Below the pieces are notes generated by a model. It worked only from the letters and a program-made list of their open reading frames with translations. It was not told the origin of the DNA and ran no database searches. This document shows, one piece after another, positions 30,432-42,391 of a stretch of DNA of 64,000 nt; position 1 is the first letter of the stretch, and each line of letters starts with the position of its first letter. The translations under genes were made by a program, and so were the position numbers. This stretch comes from Tenodera sinensis (Eukaryota > Arthropoda > Insecta > Mantodea > Mantidae). Location: assembly GCA_030765045.1 (NCBI GenBank), contig CM060967.1, positions 23,995,784-24,059,783 on the forward strand, read 5' to 3'.

Positions 30432-30592
30432 TGGCTATCACTTAAAGCCTACTCTATTCCCCTTGCACCTACAAGAAAATTAGCAATAAGATAATTTCTA
30501 CCAATGTTTATCTGGATTAACACGAATTAGAGGGGAATAAGCGTTTGTAAGAGTAGAGAAGGTCATGTGACTGCAATACATCAGGTTTTTTG
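30432..30592 (-). repeat. Family A repeat, left end of the old copy
   Basis: CTTAAAGCCTACTCTATTCC to GAGTAGAGAAGGTCATGTGA and ATACATCAGG. The satellite array begins immediately outside this end. Confidence 0.75.
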
Positions 30593-30597
30593 TAATT

Positions 30598-31965
30598 TTA
30601 ATTTGTACAGCAGAGAAAATAGTATGAATGTAATACATTGTATTTCTTTTTCAAACACATCAAATTGTATGAATTATATGTATGTTGAAGGGCGAATAGC
30701 GAAAGAAGACTGATGGTGCCTCGTAAAGGAAGAATTAGTAGAGGAAGTCGTGTGAATGTAATACGTTGCATTTATATTTCAATCATAGAATATTATATTA
30801 ATTGTATGTTGAAGGGCAAACAGAGGATAAAAGAAATGCGTGTAGAAAGTCATTTGAAATTAATATATTGTGTAGTAAAATTACTGCCATAAAAATTTCC
30901 CCATCAAAAATACATATACGTGCCGAATTTCGCGGTGATCGGTTTAGCGGTTTTCGAGCTTAACAGCTGTGTTGATGATATGAATTGTTTGTAGACGAGT
31001 GAGTGGAGAAAGAGATGTGAATGTGTTACCTATAAGTGAGAATAATAAACAGTGTGAATGTAATAGGCAGCATTTCTAATTCAAACATGCACAAAATTGT
31101 ATGACTTATTTCTAGAAGAGTGAGTAGAGAAACAATTATGAATGTGTTTCCCAAAAGCAAGTAGAGAAAACAGTGTGCATGTAATACGTAGCATTTCTAT
31201 TTCAAACATGCACGGAATTGTATGACTTATTTGTAGAAGAGTGAGTAGAGAGAGATGTGAATGTCTTACCTAAAAGTGAGTAGAGAAAACAGTATGAATA
31301 TAATAGAGAAAGAGATGTGAATGTGATAGCTAAAAGTAAGTAGAGAAACCACTGTGAGTGTAATATGTAGTATCTCTATTTCAAACATACAGAAAATTGC
31401 ATGGCTTATTTGTAGAAGAGTGAGTAGAGAAAGAGTTGTGAATGTGTTGCCTAAAAGTGAGAGGAAAAAAACAGTGTAAATGTAATAGCATTTATATTTC
31501 AAACATACAGAACATGGTATGACTTATTTTGAAAGTGGATGATAAAAGTGTTTTTTGGTGAAAAAATACGCTTTTTATGGAAAATTGTTTATAGAAGAGT
31601 GAGTAGAGAAAGCAATGTGAACGTGTTACCTAAAAGTAAGTAGAGATAACACTGTGAATGTAATGTGCAGCATCTCTTTTAAACATACAGAAAATTCTAT
31701 ATTTATTTGTAGAAGAGTGAGTAGAGAAAGAGATGTGAATGTGTTACCTAAAAGTGAGAGGAAAAAACAGTGTAAATGTAATAGCATTTCTATTTCAAAC
31801 ATACAGAACATGGTATGACTTATTTTAAAAGTGGGGATAAATGTGTTTTTTGGTGCAAAATCACGCTTTTTATGGAAAATTGTTTATAGAAGAGTGAGTA
31901 GAGAGAGAAATGTGAATGTGTTACCTAAAAGTGAGTGGAGAAAACACTGTGAAGGTAATATGCAT
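30598..31965 (-). repeat. Satellite-like tandem array, ~120-bp units built from the family A end motif
   Basis: ATGACTTATT or a near variant recurs at 31,101, 31,222, 31,401, 31,519 and 31,815, giving periods of 118-121 bp with one 58-bp internal gain and one unit missing the word. Each unit holds two copies of GTGAGTAGAGAAA followed by TGTGAATGT. This motif matches the family A left terminus (GAGTAGAGAAAGTCATGTGA). Units after 31,530 also carry TTTTTTGGTG and CGCTTTTTATGGAAAATTG. The array looks like outward amplification from the family A end. Confidence 0.75.
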
Positions 31966-32271
31966 GTATACAAAAATTTAATCAAATCTTTAGAGTCGTT
32001 TCTGAAATACCGGGAATATATTGCGCAGTAGAAGCGGGAATAAAAAATGTTATTTTTTTATGCAAAATCGCGTTTTTTCGGGAATTACACCTATATAGAT
32101 GAACTTAAAAAGCAAAATTCTATCTGAATACAAAATTTGATCGAAATTGTTTGAGCTGTTTCCAAGTTGCGCGGAATAAATATATATACAAGAATTGCTC
32201 ATTTAAATATATAAGATATACATTAAATTTATACACATTCACATTTTTAGACTCTAAAGGGAGATTGCCGC
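31966..32271. other. Unassigned repeat-like DNA
   Basis: AAATCGCGTTTTTTCGGGAA and ATCGAAATTGTTTGAGCTGT (32,065-32,160) look like part of a dispersed AT-rich insect repeat. A similar TGATCGGTTTAGCGGTTTTC occurs at 30,937. The family is not named. Confidence 0.35.
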
Positions 32272-32325
32272 CTCCAGCCGGGAACTGAACCCGACTCTCA
32301 TTTTGGAAGCTAACCACGACACACC
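32272..32325 (-). mobile_element. tRNA-like SINE head (inverted)
   Basis: In reverse GTCGTGGTTAGCTTCC (A-box-like) precedes GTCGGGTTCAGTTCCCGGC (B box). Confidence 0.45.
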
Positions 32326-32517
32326 ATTCTTGTTGGGGCTGGTTGGAATAAAAGCAACAGCAGGAGTAGAAGTCGTCTTACTCATGTCAGTGGTCACGTG
32401 GAATATATTTCTCCAGCTGTGTTGTTCACCTTTTGCCTGTAGACGAAGTTTGGCGAAAGCCTCACGTGGACGTTGATCGATCGGTAACCACTGTATATCG
32501 ACAGCGCGAAAAAGGAA

Positions 32518-32582
32518 CCCCCCCCCCCCACCGCATCAGCAACAAGAATAATTGGAGGATTGGGCTTAGGGGGGGGGGGGGG
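32518..32582. repeat. Poly-C (12) and poly-G (14) tracts 39 bp apart
   Basis: C12 at 32,518-32,529 and G14 at 32,569-32,582 are complementary and could fold into a hairpin. The G tract alone could form a quadruplex-like structure. Confidence 0.85.
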
Positions 32583-32821
32583 CACCCTCTGTCAGCTAGT
32601 AATGACCAACACCAACATCCTTCACGAAAATCCCCTCGCTAGATTTTCATTTCCTTAACAAAGTTACACGAACATATTTCTTTTTAAAGGGGACAGAAGT
32701 TAAGCGCTTTTTAAAGCGTTGTTAAGGCATCCCACAATAAAATTGAAAGTTCTAAATTACGTAATTATTGACCTATGAACTTCAACTGTTTATTTAATAA
32801 TTGTGTTGTATAAAAATAAAA

Positions 32822-33687
32822 AAAAATCTGATGTGTTGCACTCACATGACTTTCTCTACTCTTGTACTAACCATTCTAACAAACTCTTATTCCTATATCT
32901 TCTTCGTGTTAGTTAAGATGAACATTTGTACAAATTATCTTATTGCTTATGTCCTTGTAGGTGCAAGGGGAATATTAGAATACAGAAGGCTTTGTGCAAG
33001 AGTCAAATCTTTTTGACCTTTGAGATTCCGTTCTCTTTGCACCATTAACATATAAAAAAAATGAAGAACATTGTTGCATTTCGCTAGAGTTCTAAGTTTT
33101 CCGAAACTCACACACATAACAAGGAATATCTCCGAAATGGTTCACCCTACAAGAAAATTCATTGAGTCATAAATTGTGTATTTTAGCAAGATCTACATTT
33201 TTAGTATAGTACAATTTGGTCTATCTCTAACGGTTTACCAGTTATGCAAAAGTCGTCCAGAGTAAATACGACTACAGGGGCTATAGCCAGAAAATTCAAG
33301 ATATACATTTTATTTGTCATCAAAATATCTCAAACATATGACATTTTAATCAAAATCGTTAGAGCCATTTTCAAGAAAATCAAAATTTTCGAAAAATCTT
33401 CCATGTAAAGGGTAATTTAGGGTGGGGCTATTTACTTCAAAATCTTCGTGTCGCATCCTTGAAAGACACTGATATTAAATACCAACTTTGGCTTTTAACC
33501 GACTTTTCATTTTTGAGTTATCCTGTCCACAGACTGACAGACACACAGACACACACACACGGACCTTTTTCTAAGAATGCTTTTTTTGGATTCAGGGGCC
33601 TCGAAACATATTTCCGGTGAAATCTCGACATCGAATTTTTGGGTGGAATACAATACTTCCCCTTCTTACCAGTAGAGAAAGTAAAAA
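32822..33687 (+). repeat. Family A repeat, best full-length plus-strand copy
   Basis: Runs from AAAAATCTGATGTGTTGCAC to CCAGTAGAGAAAGTAAAAA (about 866 bp). In left-to-right order it holds the left end, GGAATATTAGAATACAG, the CCGAAATGGTTCACCCTACA block, the GGTTTACCAGTTATGCAAAA block, a CA seed (33,540-33,560) and the right end. It serves as reference for the other copies. Confidence 0.9.
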
Positions 33688-34294
33688 TGAAAAGTCAGTT
33701 AAAAACCAAAGTTGGTATTTAAGTTTAATGTCTTTCAACGATGCGACATATGGATTTTAAAGAAAATTTATCCTCTCTGAGCTACCCCTTACATGGAAAA
33801 TTTTTCGAAAATTTTGTTTTTCTTGAAAATGGCTCTAACGATTTCGATTAAAATCACATATGTTTAAGATATTTTTATGAAAAATGAAATGTATATTTTG
33901 AATTTTCTAGCTATAGCCTATGTATACCTGTTTACTCTGGTTGACTTGAATAACTCGTGAACCATAAGAGATAGTGAAAATCCTATTATCTCTATTCGGA
34001 GATATGCCTTGCAATTTGTGTGTTTTGGAAAACATACTTCTGTCAAATGGAGCATCGTTATTCATTTCTTATATGTTAACCGTGCACAGAGAACGGAATT
34101 TGAAAGCTTTGAAAGATTTAACTATCACTCAAAGCCTACTGTATTCCATATTCTCCTTGCTCCTACAAGGAAATAAGCAATAATTTCTGCAAATATTTAT
34201 CTCAGCTAACTGAAGAAAATATAGCAATAATAGTTTGTAAGAACTAGTACAAGAGTAGAGAAAGTTATGTGAAAGTAGCACATCAGATTTTTTG
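33684..34294 (-). repeat. Family A repeat, left two thirds, inverted
   Basis: Joined tail-to-tail with the previous copy: from AAAAATGAAAAGTCAG to GTAGCACATCAGATTTTTT. It has small internal deletions around 33,975-34,000. Confidence 0.85.
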
Positions 34295-35195
34295 ATTTAT
34301 TTTCGTTTTGGAGTATTGAGTAATTATGGGTTTGACCATTAGTTTTAAATGAAATACTAAATCCAAAGATTACGAAGCCTAATAATTATTCACATCAATT
34401 GATTTGAGTGTATGCTATAAATTACAAATTTGCAAAAGGAAACACACTATTGGACAGAGAAATTAGAATATCTTATCTTGCCCTGACTGTAATTATGACC
34501 GAAAAAATTGTCTTGCAGAAACCTCACTATTTCTAAGAAGAAAACAAAACTTAATACAAAAAACATAACCACTGCACAAATCCTATCTACTGCGTTTATA
34601 TTAAGAGTCATTTTATTAAAGGGTTTAATCATTGCGGGCAAGGCATGGATATCAATGAATAAACTATTGGTATTCGAATGTAAATGAAAACAGATTAGAG
34701 GTTTATAAAACACAGGAACATCAGCATGGTTCGTTGTGAAATAAGCTTTTAAAACAAAGCAAACAGAAGTTAATTACTTTATGAGTGAGGCTTTAAATGC
34801 GATTAAATTGAACATTTCACAATTTTTCCACCATGAACTGGTTTAGAAACATTGAAGTAGCCAATTTTAAAGCTTTTATCAAGAATTAACAGAAGCATAT
34901 TTAAAATTAATTTAAACAATACCAGATTTCATATTTAGGAAGTAAGATTAAGATTTTAAAGACAGTACTTTTTATCCAAAACGACTCGAACATTTTTAAT
35001 GAGTTTGATGCCATACCTTACTGAATGCTTAAGTTCCAGCACGAAGCTGTTTTATCTTCTTTCTTTCTCTATTATTTTAGGTCGATTTAACTATGTAGTG
35101 ATATCACAACGGATCTATTAGGAGATACCTCGTAGATTGGTGTGTAACGGACAGTTAGTATTCAAGATCTCATCCCTATATTATACCATGTTGGT
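34295..35195. other. Unassigned AT-rich DNA
   Basis: A minus-strand open frame at 34,447-34,713 (88 codons, hydrophobic middle) has no recognised domain. Confidence 0.4.
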
Positions 35196-35545
35196 CTGGG
35201 TGACTCAGTTGGTTAGACGCTGGCCTACTGATCCCAAGGTCGCGGGTTCAAATCTTGTTGTGAAGACAACTGTACCTCCGCTTTGAGAGCTAGATGGCAT
35301 TAGGGTGATATCTAGCCCATTTGCTTTCATTACCTGTGGATGGATGGCACTGCATTCGTTATTACCAACTATGTTCATTTTTGATGTTGTTTTAGACTTA
35401 ATATAAAACTTTGGATCCGGTATATACCTTGTTGACTGAGAGAAACCACGAAAAAACCAGTCGGATTGGTCGGCTAACGCGATTTGAACTCAGGACCTCC
35501 CATATGCAAACCACAGACGTTATCGCCTGAACCATCAGGTCTCTT
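35196..35545 (+). mobile_element. Composite SINE-like element with two inward-facing tRNA-like heads
   Basis: Left head, plus strand: TGACTCAGTTGG (35,200-35,211) and GGGTTCAAATCTTG (35,243-35,256). Right head, minus strand: GGTTCAGGCGATAACG (about 35,519-35,534) and CTGAGTTCAAATCGCG (about 35,478-35,493). The ~220-bp body between them matches the SINE at 1.15-1.44 kb in reverse, including the right head, which shows the body and right head travel together. Confidence 0.55.
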
Positions 35546-35925
35546 TTTTTCTCTTTTTGTATTATGGAAATGCAGAAGATGACGTGTTATTTATTTACCC
35601 GTGAGGTGGAATAGCTTGTGAGGGTTTTACAAGCTTTGGTGTTTTTGTGTCTGATGGTGCAGGTTGGGTTCCTATATTGTCACTGGCGGCGGGATGTGTC
35701 AGATCTTGGATGTCTAGCCATCCAAGCGACCATTGCCCCCTACTGACTGGACTCCTGGAAGATGACGTGTAGCCTCACTTTTATTTTTTTAAGACACAAT
35801 AAATGCGTATATCCTATGTATATAGTATGTAATAGATTTGCTATCATTACAGTTACTTTTCGTATTATATACCCGTGTAATTACAGTTGGGAATAATAAT
35901 AATGATAATGATAATAATAATAATA

Positions 35926-36185
<260 letters not shown>

Positions 36186-36204
36186 TCACTGTTCTGATAA
36201 ACAT

Positions 36205-36530
36205 AGCAGGTCGCGCCGTGGTTGAGCAGTTAGATCGTTTGACCCTCACCAAAGCGACCAGGGTTCGATCCCAGGCGCCTGCATGTGAGATGTGTGGTGG
36301 ACACACCGGCGTAGGGTCAGGTTTTCCCCGGGTTCTCCAGTTTTCCCTACCATCATTCCATTAATTGCTCCATCATCACCTTTCCTATCATCATTTCAGT
36401 TCATCCATTTCCTCGTTCTCACACCAGTTTTCGGGCTGGTAAGGGGGTAGATTATGGCAATATTGAGTGGGAAGTCATGGGCAAGTTGCGTTACACTTAA
36501 TAAATCCCATATATTCCATAGGAGCATATT
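36205..36530 (+). mobile_element. tRNA-derived SINE
   Basis: CGCCGTGGTTGAGCAGTTAG (A box) and CAGGGTTCGATCCCAGGCG (B box, 36,258-36,276) are followed by a body with TTTTCCCCGGGTTCTCC. It lies directly downstream of the AAT microsatellite. Confidence 0.6.
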
Positions 36531-37332
36531 TCTGCCAGGAAATATTTTCTTGGTTTCATCCTTCATTTTATACACAATTTTTCAAGAGCCACAAAATTTA
36601 CCAAGCCAAAAGAAATTGAACTGAAGTGAATATGGAGGAAACAAACAATTTCTTATTGACTCAAGATGTAGGCGTTCTAAGAATGGAGTAGAAACGATAA
36701 ACGGAAGAAAACCCGGGGCAGAAACGATCAGCAAGGACATCTCTTCTGCCAAAAGGCATATGAACATCATAACCGATGGTTTTGGAGGAAGATAATTCCG
36801 GAAATGTGGCGCTGTGCTCGGAAAACATTTGAACAGCACCAGCACCCCCGAGTACGATAAAACATTCTCAAGGCGAAATGGATTCTGTGTTTTCTGTTCG
36901 GATCTCTCATGTTTGCACATCTCCTCGCAGAATCAGTTTCCTGAAAGCGAAAATATTTGTCCCGGGAGTAGGAAACTTCCCCCTCCCGCCCCTTCTGAGC
37001 TATGACTTTAAGCGAGGGGGAGGAACCGTAGCTTGTCTATAACAGAATTTGCTCCGCTGATCGAATGCATTTCCCAGTCCCAGGTGCGGAATTCGGAGCT
37101 TTGATGTTGCTTAAGTTTTTCATTAGCCCGAATGTCTTTGTGCGCCTGTCTGTCTGTCTGTCAGGGTAAATGGATGTACTTCACCTTGCTCTGATTGCAC
37201 TAAAGTGCCTTATATAGCAGAAAGGGACTTTGATGAAATCCATGCTCGGCTGTTCTCACTTCATCTCACACCTCTATTGCCGAGACGCAGTAACACTGCC
37301 TTGTGCAAAATCTTCGCATCTCTAAATCTATT
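36531..37332. other. Unassigned spacer
   Basis: A 112-codon minus open frame (36,582-36,920) has no domain. A TGTCTGTCTGTCTGTC tract lies near 37,147. Confidence 0.4.
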
Positions 37333-37556
37333 CCTTAATCTTCATGTTAGCTCAGATAAACATCTGCAGAAATTATCTTATTGCTTATTCCCTCAGCGAT
37401 AGTCAAATCTTAAAAGTTTTGAGACTTCATTTCTCTTTGCAAGACTAATATATAAAAACTGAAGAACGATGTTGCATTTGAGGAAGTTTTCCGAAACTGA
37501 CACAAATAACAAGGGATATCTCCGAAATTATTCACTCTACAAAAAAATCTATATGG
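37333..37556 (+). repeat. Family A repeat, left part, interrupted by a retroelement
   Basis: TTCATGTTAGCTCAGATAAA to ACAAAAAAATCTATATGGAC follows the family up to its GGACATAAATTGTG block. The rest of the copy is at 38,512-38,995. Confidence 0.8.
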
Positions 37557-38507
37557 ACACCTTCCTAACTCAAAGGAAAACTTCATATCTAAAGTCAATC
37601 CGACAAACATTAGACATCACATATTATTTACACCTGACAGAAGAAGTTAAGAAAAGTGATACTCCAACTAGTGTTCTAAAATTATTGGCATTAGAGACAA
37701 TCCATACTAGATTTCCAGAACAAGAATGGCTCCATATTTATACTGATGGATCATTGATATCAAACCAAGATGGAGCAGGTGCTGGAGTCACATGTCACCT
37801 CTTTTCCTATTACAAATCTTTAAGTTGTGGAACTACAAACTTTGATGGAGAAATTGAAGCAATTCGAATGGCCCTACAAAATCTTTTGTACAGAATTTCA
37901 CATTTTCAGCAAACAGTTATTCTCTCAGATTCCAGGGCAGCAATTATAGCAATTACTTCCAAGTTGTCGCCAAAAAACCAAACAATTATAGAATGTTGGA
38001 AAATCCTTACCCATCTAACAGCAGTTCAAAAACACCTAGTCTTCCAATGGATACCAGCTCACTGTGGACTGAGCAGTAATGAGAAAGCTGATTTTCTTGC
38101 AAAAAAGGGTACCAGCGGTGTACAAAAATCTATAGTTAATCTACCATTTTATGCAGTTAACAGATTAGTCAACTCTGAATTCAAAAAGTTATTGCAAAAT
38201 ATTACTATGAAAAATCAAAGAATAAAAGATGGGAACTACCAAATATTCAAACAGTAATTCCTGAGTATCCTCGAAAAACAGCAGTTGCAACCTTCAGGTT
38301 GATTACAGGACATGATTGTCTGGCAAAACATTTAAACAGAATTGGGATATATTCTTCACCACTCTGACCTCTATGTGATCTGCAAGAGGAAATGGATCGA
38401 GACTACCTTGAAATATGCCTGGCCACTTCTAGTGCCCCATCCATCAGTGAAAAATACTGGAGAGCAAGAGGATTAATGATTTCATTGTCAGAAATCCAGC
38501 ATTAGCC
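37557..38507 (+). pseudogene. 3' fragment of a non-LTR retrotransposon: RNase H domain and tail
   Basis: The plus frame to the TAA at 38,255 encodes an RNase H fold with all acidic residues: D in HIYTDGSLIS, E in FDGEIEAI, D in ILSDSRAAI, and D in HCGLSSNEKADFLAKK. This domain removes RNA from the RNA-DNA hybrid during reverse transcription and follows the polymerase in several arthropod non-LTR clades. The coding sequence continues in the next frame from 38,254 (PRKTAVATFRLITGHDCLAK) to a terminal TAG at 38,503-38,505, with a further TGA at 38,365-38,367 where the family has a zinc-finger cysteine. So there is one frameshift and one nonsense mutation. The polymerase and endonuclease are missing, as with 5'-truncated insertions. 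No poly-A tail is visible. Confidence 0.8.
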
Positions 38508-38511
38508 AACA

Positions 38512-38995
38512 ACAAAATTTTTTGTGAAGTAAGATTTGGTCTAACTCTAACGGTTTACCAGTTACGCAAAAGTCATCCAGAGCAAATAGGACTTCATGGG
38601 CTATAGCCAGAAAATTCAAGATATGCATTTTATTTGTCATAAAAATATATCAAACATAGCATTTTAATCAAAATCATTAGAGCCACTTTCAAGAAAATCA
38701 AAACTCTCGAAACTTTTTCCATGGAAAGGGTAGTTCAGGGTGGAGGAATTTTCTTCAAAATCTTCGTGTCAAGAGACATAAAACTTAAATATCAATTTTG
38801 GTGTTTGTGTTATGCTTCCCACAGACTGACTCACACATAGACACACACACAAACACACACACTGACCTTTTTCTAAAAATGCTTTTTTTATTCATGGGGT
38901 CCCAAAACCTATTTTTCTGGTGAAATTTCAATGTCAAATTTTTAGGTGGGATACAGTGTTCCATCTACTTACTATACGCAGTGGAGAAAGCAAAG
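38512..38995 (+). repeat. Family A repeat, right part, resumed after the retroelement
   Basis: AGTAAGATTTGGTCTAACTC to GCAGTGGAGAAAGCAAAGAC. About 40 bp of family A expected at the junction is absent, so the insertion was accompanied by a deletion. CA seed at 38,833-38,865. Confidence 0.8.
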
Positions 38996-39338
38996 ACGTC
39001 TGATATGTTATATTCACATGTTATTCTCTACCCATTCTTCGATCAGCTACACCTACAAAAGCTTATTCTTCTATCTACTTCATGTCAACCGAGATAAAGA
39101 TTTTTAGAAATGGATCATAATATACCTGGATATACCTGCAGATATACATTGATAATTCAGGACAAGTGGTGAAGAATATTACATCAATATTTACTTCATT
39201 TGCAAACTCCTATTTACTCCTATAATTTCTTGTAGGTACTTAAAATTAGAATAAGGGGATAAAACAGGCTTAAACGAATGTCAACTGTTAAGGACACATC
39301 GCTATTCCAATTCTGTTCTGTTTGCGTGACCATAAAGA

Positions 39339-39381
<43 letters not shown>

Positions 39382-39420
39382 GAATAACGTATTTCAATAA
39401 AAAAAGTATTGGAAAATCAA
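38996..39420 (+). repeat. Family A repeat, degenerate left part, with poly-A at 39,340-39,380
   Basis: GTCTGATATGTTATATTCAC follows directly on the previous right end (head-to-tail). Later TTCCAATTCTGTTCTGTTTG matches. A 41-base A run sits where the family has a short A run before ATGAACAACG. Confidence 0.6.
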
Positions 39421-39439
39421 ATCATTAATAAGGAAAGCC

Positions 39440-39540
39440 GGCCTCTATAGGGCCTCTATAGGGCCTCTATAGTACATTGTTAGCATACCTGCCTTACATC
39501 CAAGAGGTTCGTAGTTCAAATTACGTTTAGGGTAATTTAA
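39440..39540 (+). mobile_element. SINE fragment preceded by three GGCCTCTATA units
   Basis: GGCCTCTATA is tandemly triplicated at 39,440-39,471. AGAGGTTCGTAGTTCAAATT then resembles the B-box region of the SINE at 23.1 kb. Confidence 0.45.
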
Positions 39541-39549
39541 ATGATTAAC

Positions 39550-39674
39550 GCTTAAAGCCTACTGTATTCCCACATTCCCCTTGAACCTACAAGGAAAAAG
39601 CAATAAGGTAATTTGTACAAATGGTTAGTACAAGAGTAGAGAAAGTCATGTGAGAGCAGCACATCACATTTTTT
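39550..39674 (-). repeat. Family A repeat, left-end fragment, inverted
   Basis: AAAGCCTACTGTATTCCCAC to GCAGCACATCACATTTTTT, with an internal deletion of the AAATGTTTATCTCAAC block. Confidence 0.8.
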
Positions 39675-40831
39675 CGTCCTTATTTACATCTATGGTTGTG
39701 TTGCACGTTCAACAGAAAAATTAAGAAAAGCCTAACTCATAAGGCCGCAGTGTTAAGGATGAGTTACCTGTTTGGACAACAAACGTGTGGAGGAACTCAA
39801 ATTTACGACGCCCTCTCGTGGCAGAATTATGCTAACAAGTCCAACTTCTCTCGTCAGATTTACACTACCTGAGCTTATGTATACAGAATGTATAGTACCT
39901 ACTGGGCCACAATTTTCACCCTGTGCACACATCAACGTTGATAACGAGGTCAATTTACAAACTTGGGAGTGTATACATATGTTCCAGGTCCTGGGTATGT
40001 TCAGAAATTGGTAAAACAAGTGTTGATAAAATAGGCTTCCTTCTCAGCAATTTCTACCTTTAACATACAAGTGCCATTTCCTGGATATTAAAAAGGAAGC
40101 TTTTGAAATATCAATTATCTTGGAGCCTTTTCATCGAGCGAGATGATTGCAAGGTAACCTGTGCAGCTCACATTCGGAAGGTCGTGGGGTGCATTCCCGT
40201 AGCTGACCTTCCATGGGTTTTTCGGGGGTTTCCCAAGATCACTAGACGCATGGTGAAAACGATAATTACATCCCCCGAATTTTCTCTCTCTCCATTTCAC
40301 CTTACTTCTCATTTCACTTCATCCTTCATCTGCTTGATTGTTTCAGGGTTCTAAGTGACGGCAAGAACTACTTTGAGAAATTCGGGCATTGTTGAGTTTT
40401 GTGTGCAGGTCTTAGAGATCTACTTACTTTTAAGGGCTTCTCCACTCTTCAGTAGTTCCCATTTGCCATTCTTTCCATCTGAACAAGTCATTCTCCTCCA
40501 CGCATCGATCATACATCATTCTATGAATACGTCTCCAAATTGCTCTTGGCCTGCCCCGCTTCCTTCTTCCACAACGTGACCATTTTGAAAAGGTCTTGGG
40601 CCACCTACTTTCCCCATTGTCCTAACGTGCCCATACCGTTGATAACCCCGCCTTTCAATTCTCTCCACTACTCTTTCCTATATTTATACCCATCATCTGT
40701 CTCACCTCTTCATTTCTCTTAGAGATCGTGTTGCGAAAAAATCCGTCAGTGAAAAATGCGTTCTGTGAAGAAAGTGGTTAATCTTCCCGGAAGAACTACA
40801 AGAAGTGGGATATAAGGTAATGGTGGTGGTG
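39675..40831. other. Unassigned spacer
   Basis: Opposing short open frames occur at 39,753-40,019. At 40,140-40,260 CATGGGTTTTTCGGGGGTTT is SINE-body-like but lacks a clear B box. No gene is supported. Confidence 0.35.
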
Positions 40832-41406
40832 GCGATGCGACACGAAGATTTTGAAGAAAATAGCCCCACCCTAAACTACCCTTTACATGAAAAATTTTGA
40901 TTTTCTTGAAAATGGCTCTAATGATTTTTATTAAAATACCATAAGTTTAAGATATTAGTATGAAAAATGGAATGTATATTTTGAATTTTCTGGCTATAGC
41001 CATATAGCCCTATTTAGCCTGGATGACTTTTGAATAGCTCGTAAGCCGTAACACATATAAAAAGTTTTACATACAAAAAATGTAGATGTCGCTCAAACAC
41101 ACAATTTAGGTCTGAATAAATTTTTTTTAGAGTGAACCGTTTCGGAGATAACCCTTGTTATTTGTGCTAGTTTCAGAAAACTTAAAACTTGCGTGAAATG
41201 GAACATCGTTCATTTTTTTATATGTTAAGCGTGCAAAGAGAACGGAATCTCAAAAATTTCAACGATTTGACTATCGCACAAAGCCTACTGTATTCTAATA
41301 TTCCCCTTGTATCTACAAGGGAATAAGAAATAAGATAATTTGTACAAAATAAATGTTTATCTCGACTAACAGGAAGATATAGGAACAAGAGTTTGTAAGA
41401 ATGGTT
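40832..41406 (-). repeat. Family A repeat, left two thirds, inverted
   Basis: GATGCGACACGAAGATTTTG to GTTTGTAAGAATGGTT. It lacks both extreme ends. Confidence 0.85.
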
Positions 41407-41641
41407 AAAAAATTTTCCATGTAAAGCGTAATTTATGATGGAGGAATTATCTTCAAATTCTTCGTGTGGAATTGTAGAAAGATATTAAACGTAAGTACCA
41501 ACTTTAGTTTTTAACTGACTTTTAGTTTTTGAGTTATCCTATTCACAGGCACACATACACACAATCACACACAAGGCACTTTTTCTGAAAATGCCTATTT
41601 TTGATTCAGGGGATCTCAAAACATATTTTCGATGAAATCTT
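41407..41641 (+). repeat. Family A repeat, right third
   Basis: AAATTTTCCATGTAAAGCG to TATTTTCGATGAAATCTTG, joined back-to-back with the preceding inverted copy. Confidence 0.75.
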
Positions 41642-42127
41642 GCGTACGGAAATTATTTATTGCAGCTATTTCTCTGTCTATCTATCATTTATTTATAAAA
41701 TTACTAATCTTAGAAGTCAACAATTCCGGAAAATGAAATGCAAATCGTGATAGGGGGATGGTTTTAGGAGTTCTATGTTGTGTGTTTACTTGACTGAAGA
41801 AAATGAGAGTAGATGATATCTGTAGGAACAAGCCCAGTACAAGCGAGCGAGTGTAGCGTGCTTGCTGACACGCAAGATGCCCGAATTAGATCTATCACTG
41901 GTGCGATCTTGCCTCTGGAAATTGTGCAGTTCTGCCTTGTCTCCCTGGAGCTTAGGCTACAATCTGAGCGCCACCAATATATGTATTTAACATGACTAGC
42001 GCGATTCTTTCTTTTTTTTTTTACGTATAGTATAGTATATTATATAAATATGCTAAGCAAAGAGGCAAAAGCCAGAATAAAAGTTACAAATACATCAAAC
42101 AGCTATTTAATTTTTATATTTAACGTT
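41642..42127. other. Unassigned spacer
   Basis: No coding or repeat family was recognised. GC content rises slightly at 41,820-41,960. Confidence 0.4.
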
Positions 42128-42391
42128 TTAAATTCTCAGGTTCATGTTTATCATTGCTAAAAGCTTCAAAACCCTTTCGACCGCATCTTTATCGTCCGCC
42201 AGGAGCTCTGCCAGTCCGACAGGCAGTTGCAGAGAATCTCGAAGGTGCGCTAGGGAAGCATACTCTATCAGCACGTGACGGATAGACAAAAGCCTGTCGC
42301 ACAGCGGACAAAAAGGAACAGGGTCCCATTTAAAAACGCAACAATGACACAAAATCTGTAGATCTGCAATAATTTCTGCTGAATTAACCAA
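42128..42391 (-). pseudogene. C-terminal fragment of a non-LTR retrotransposon protein
   Basis: The minus frame ends PFCPLCDRLLSIRHVLIEYA, then LAELLADDKDAVERVLKLL, the pattern of the C-terminal zinc-finger tail of arthropod non-LTR polyproteins (CPLC...H...C). The last metal ligand appears as Tyr in LIEYA, where such families have Cys. The upstream polymerase is absent. It probably comes from a different element than the fragment at 42,781-43,440. Confidence 0.6.
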
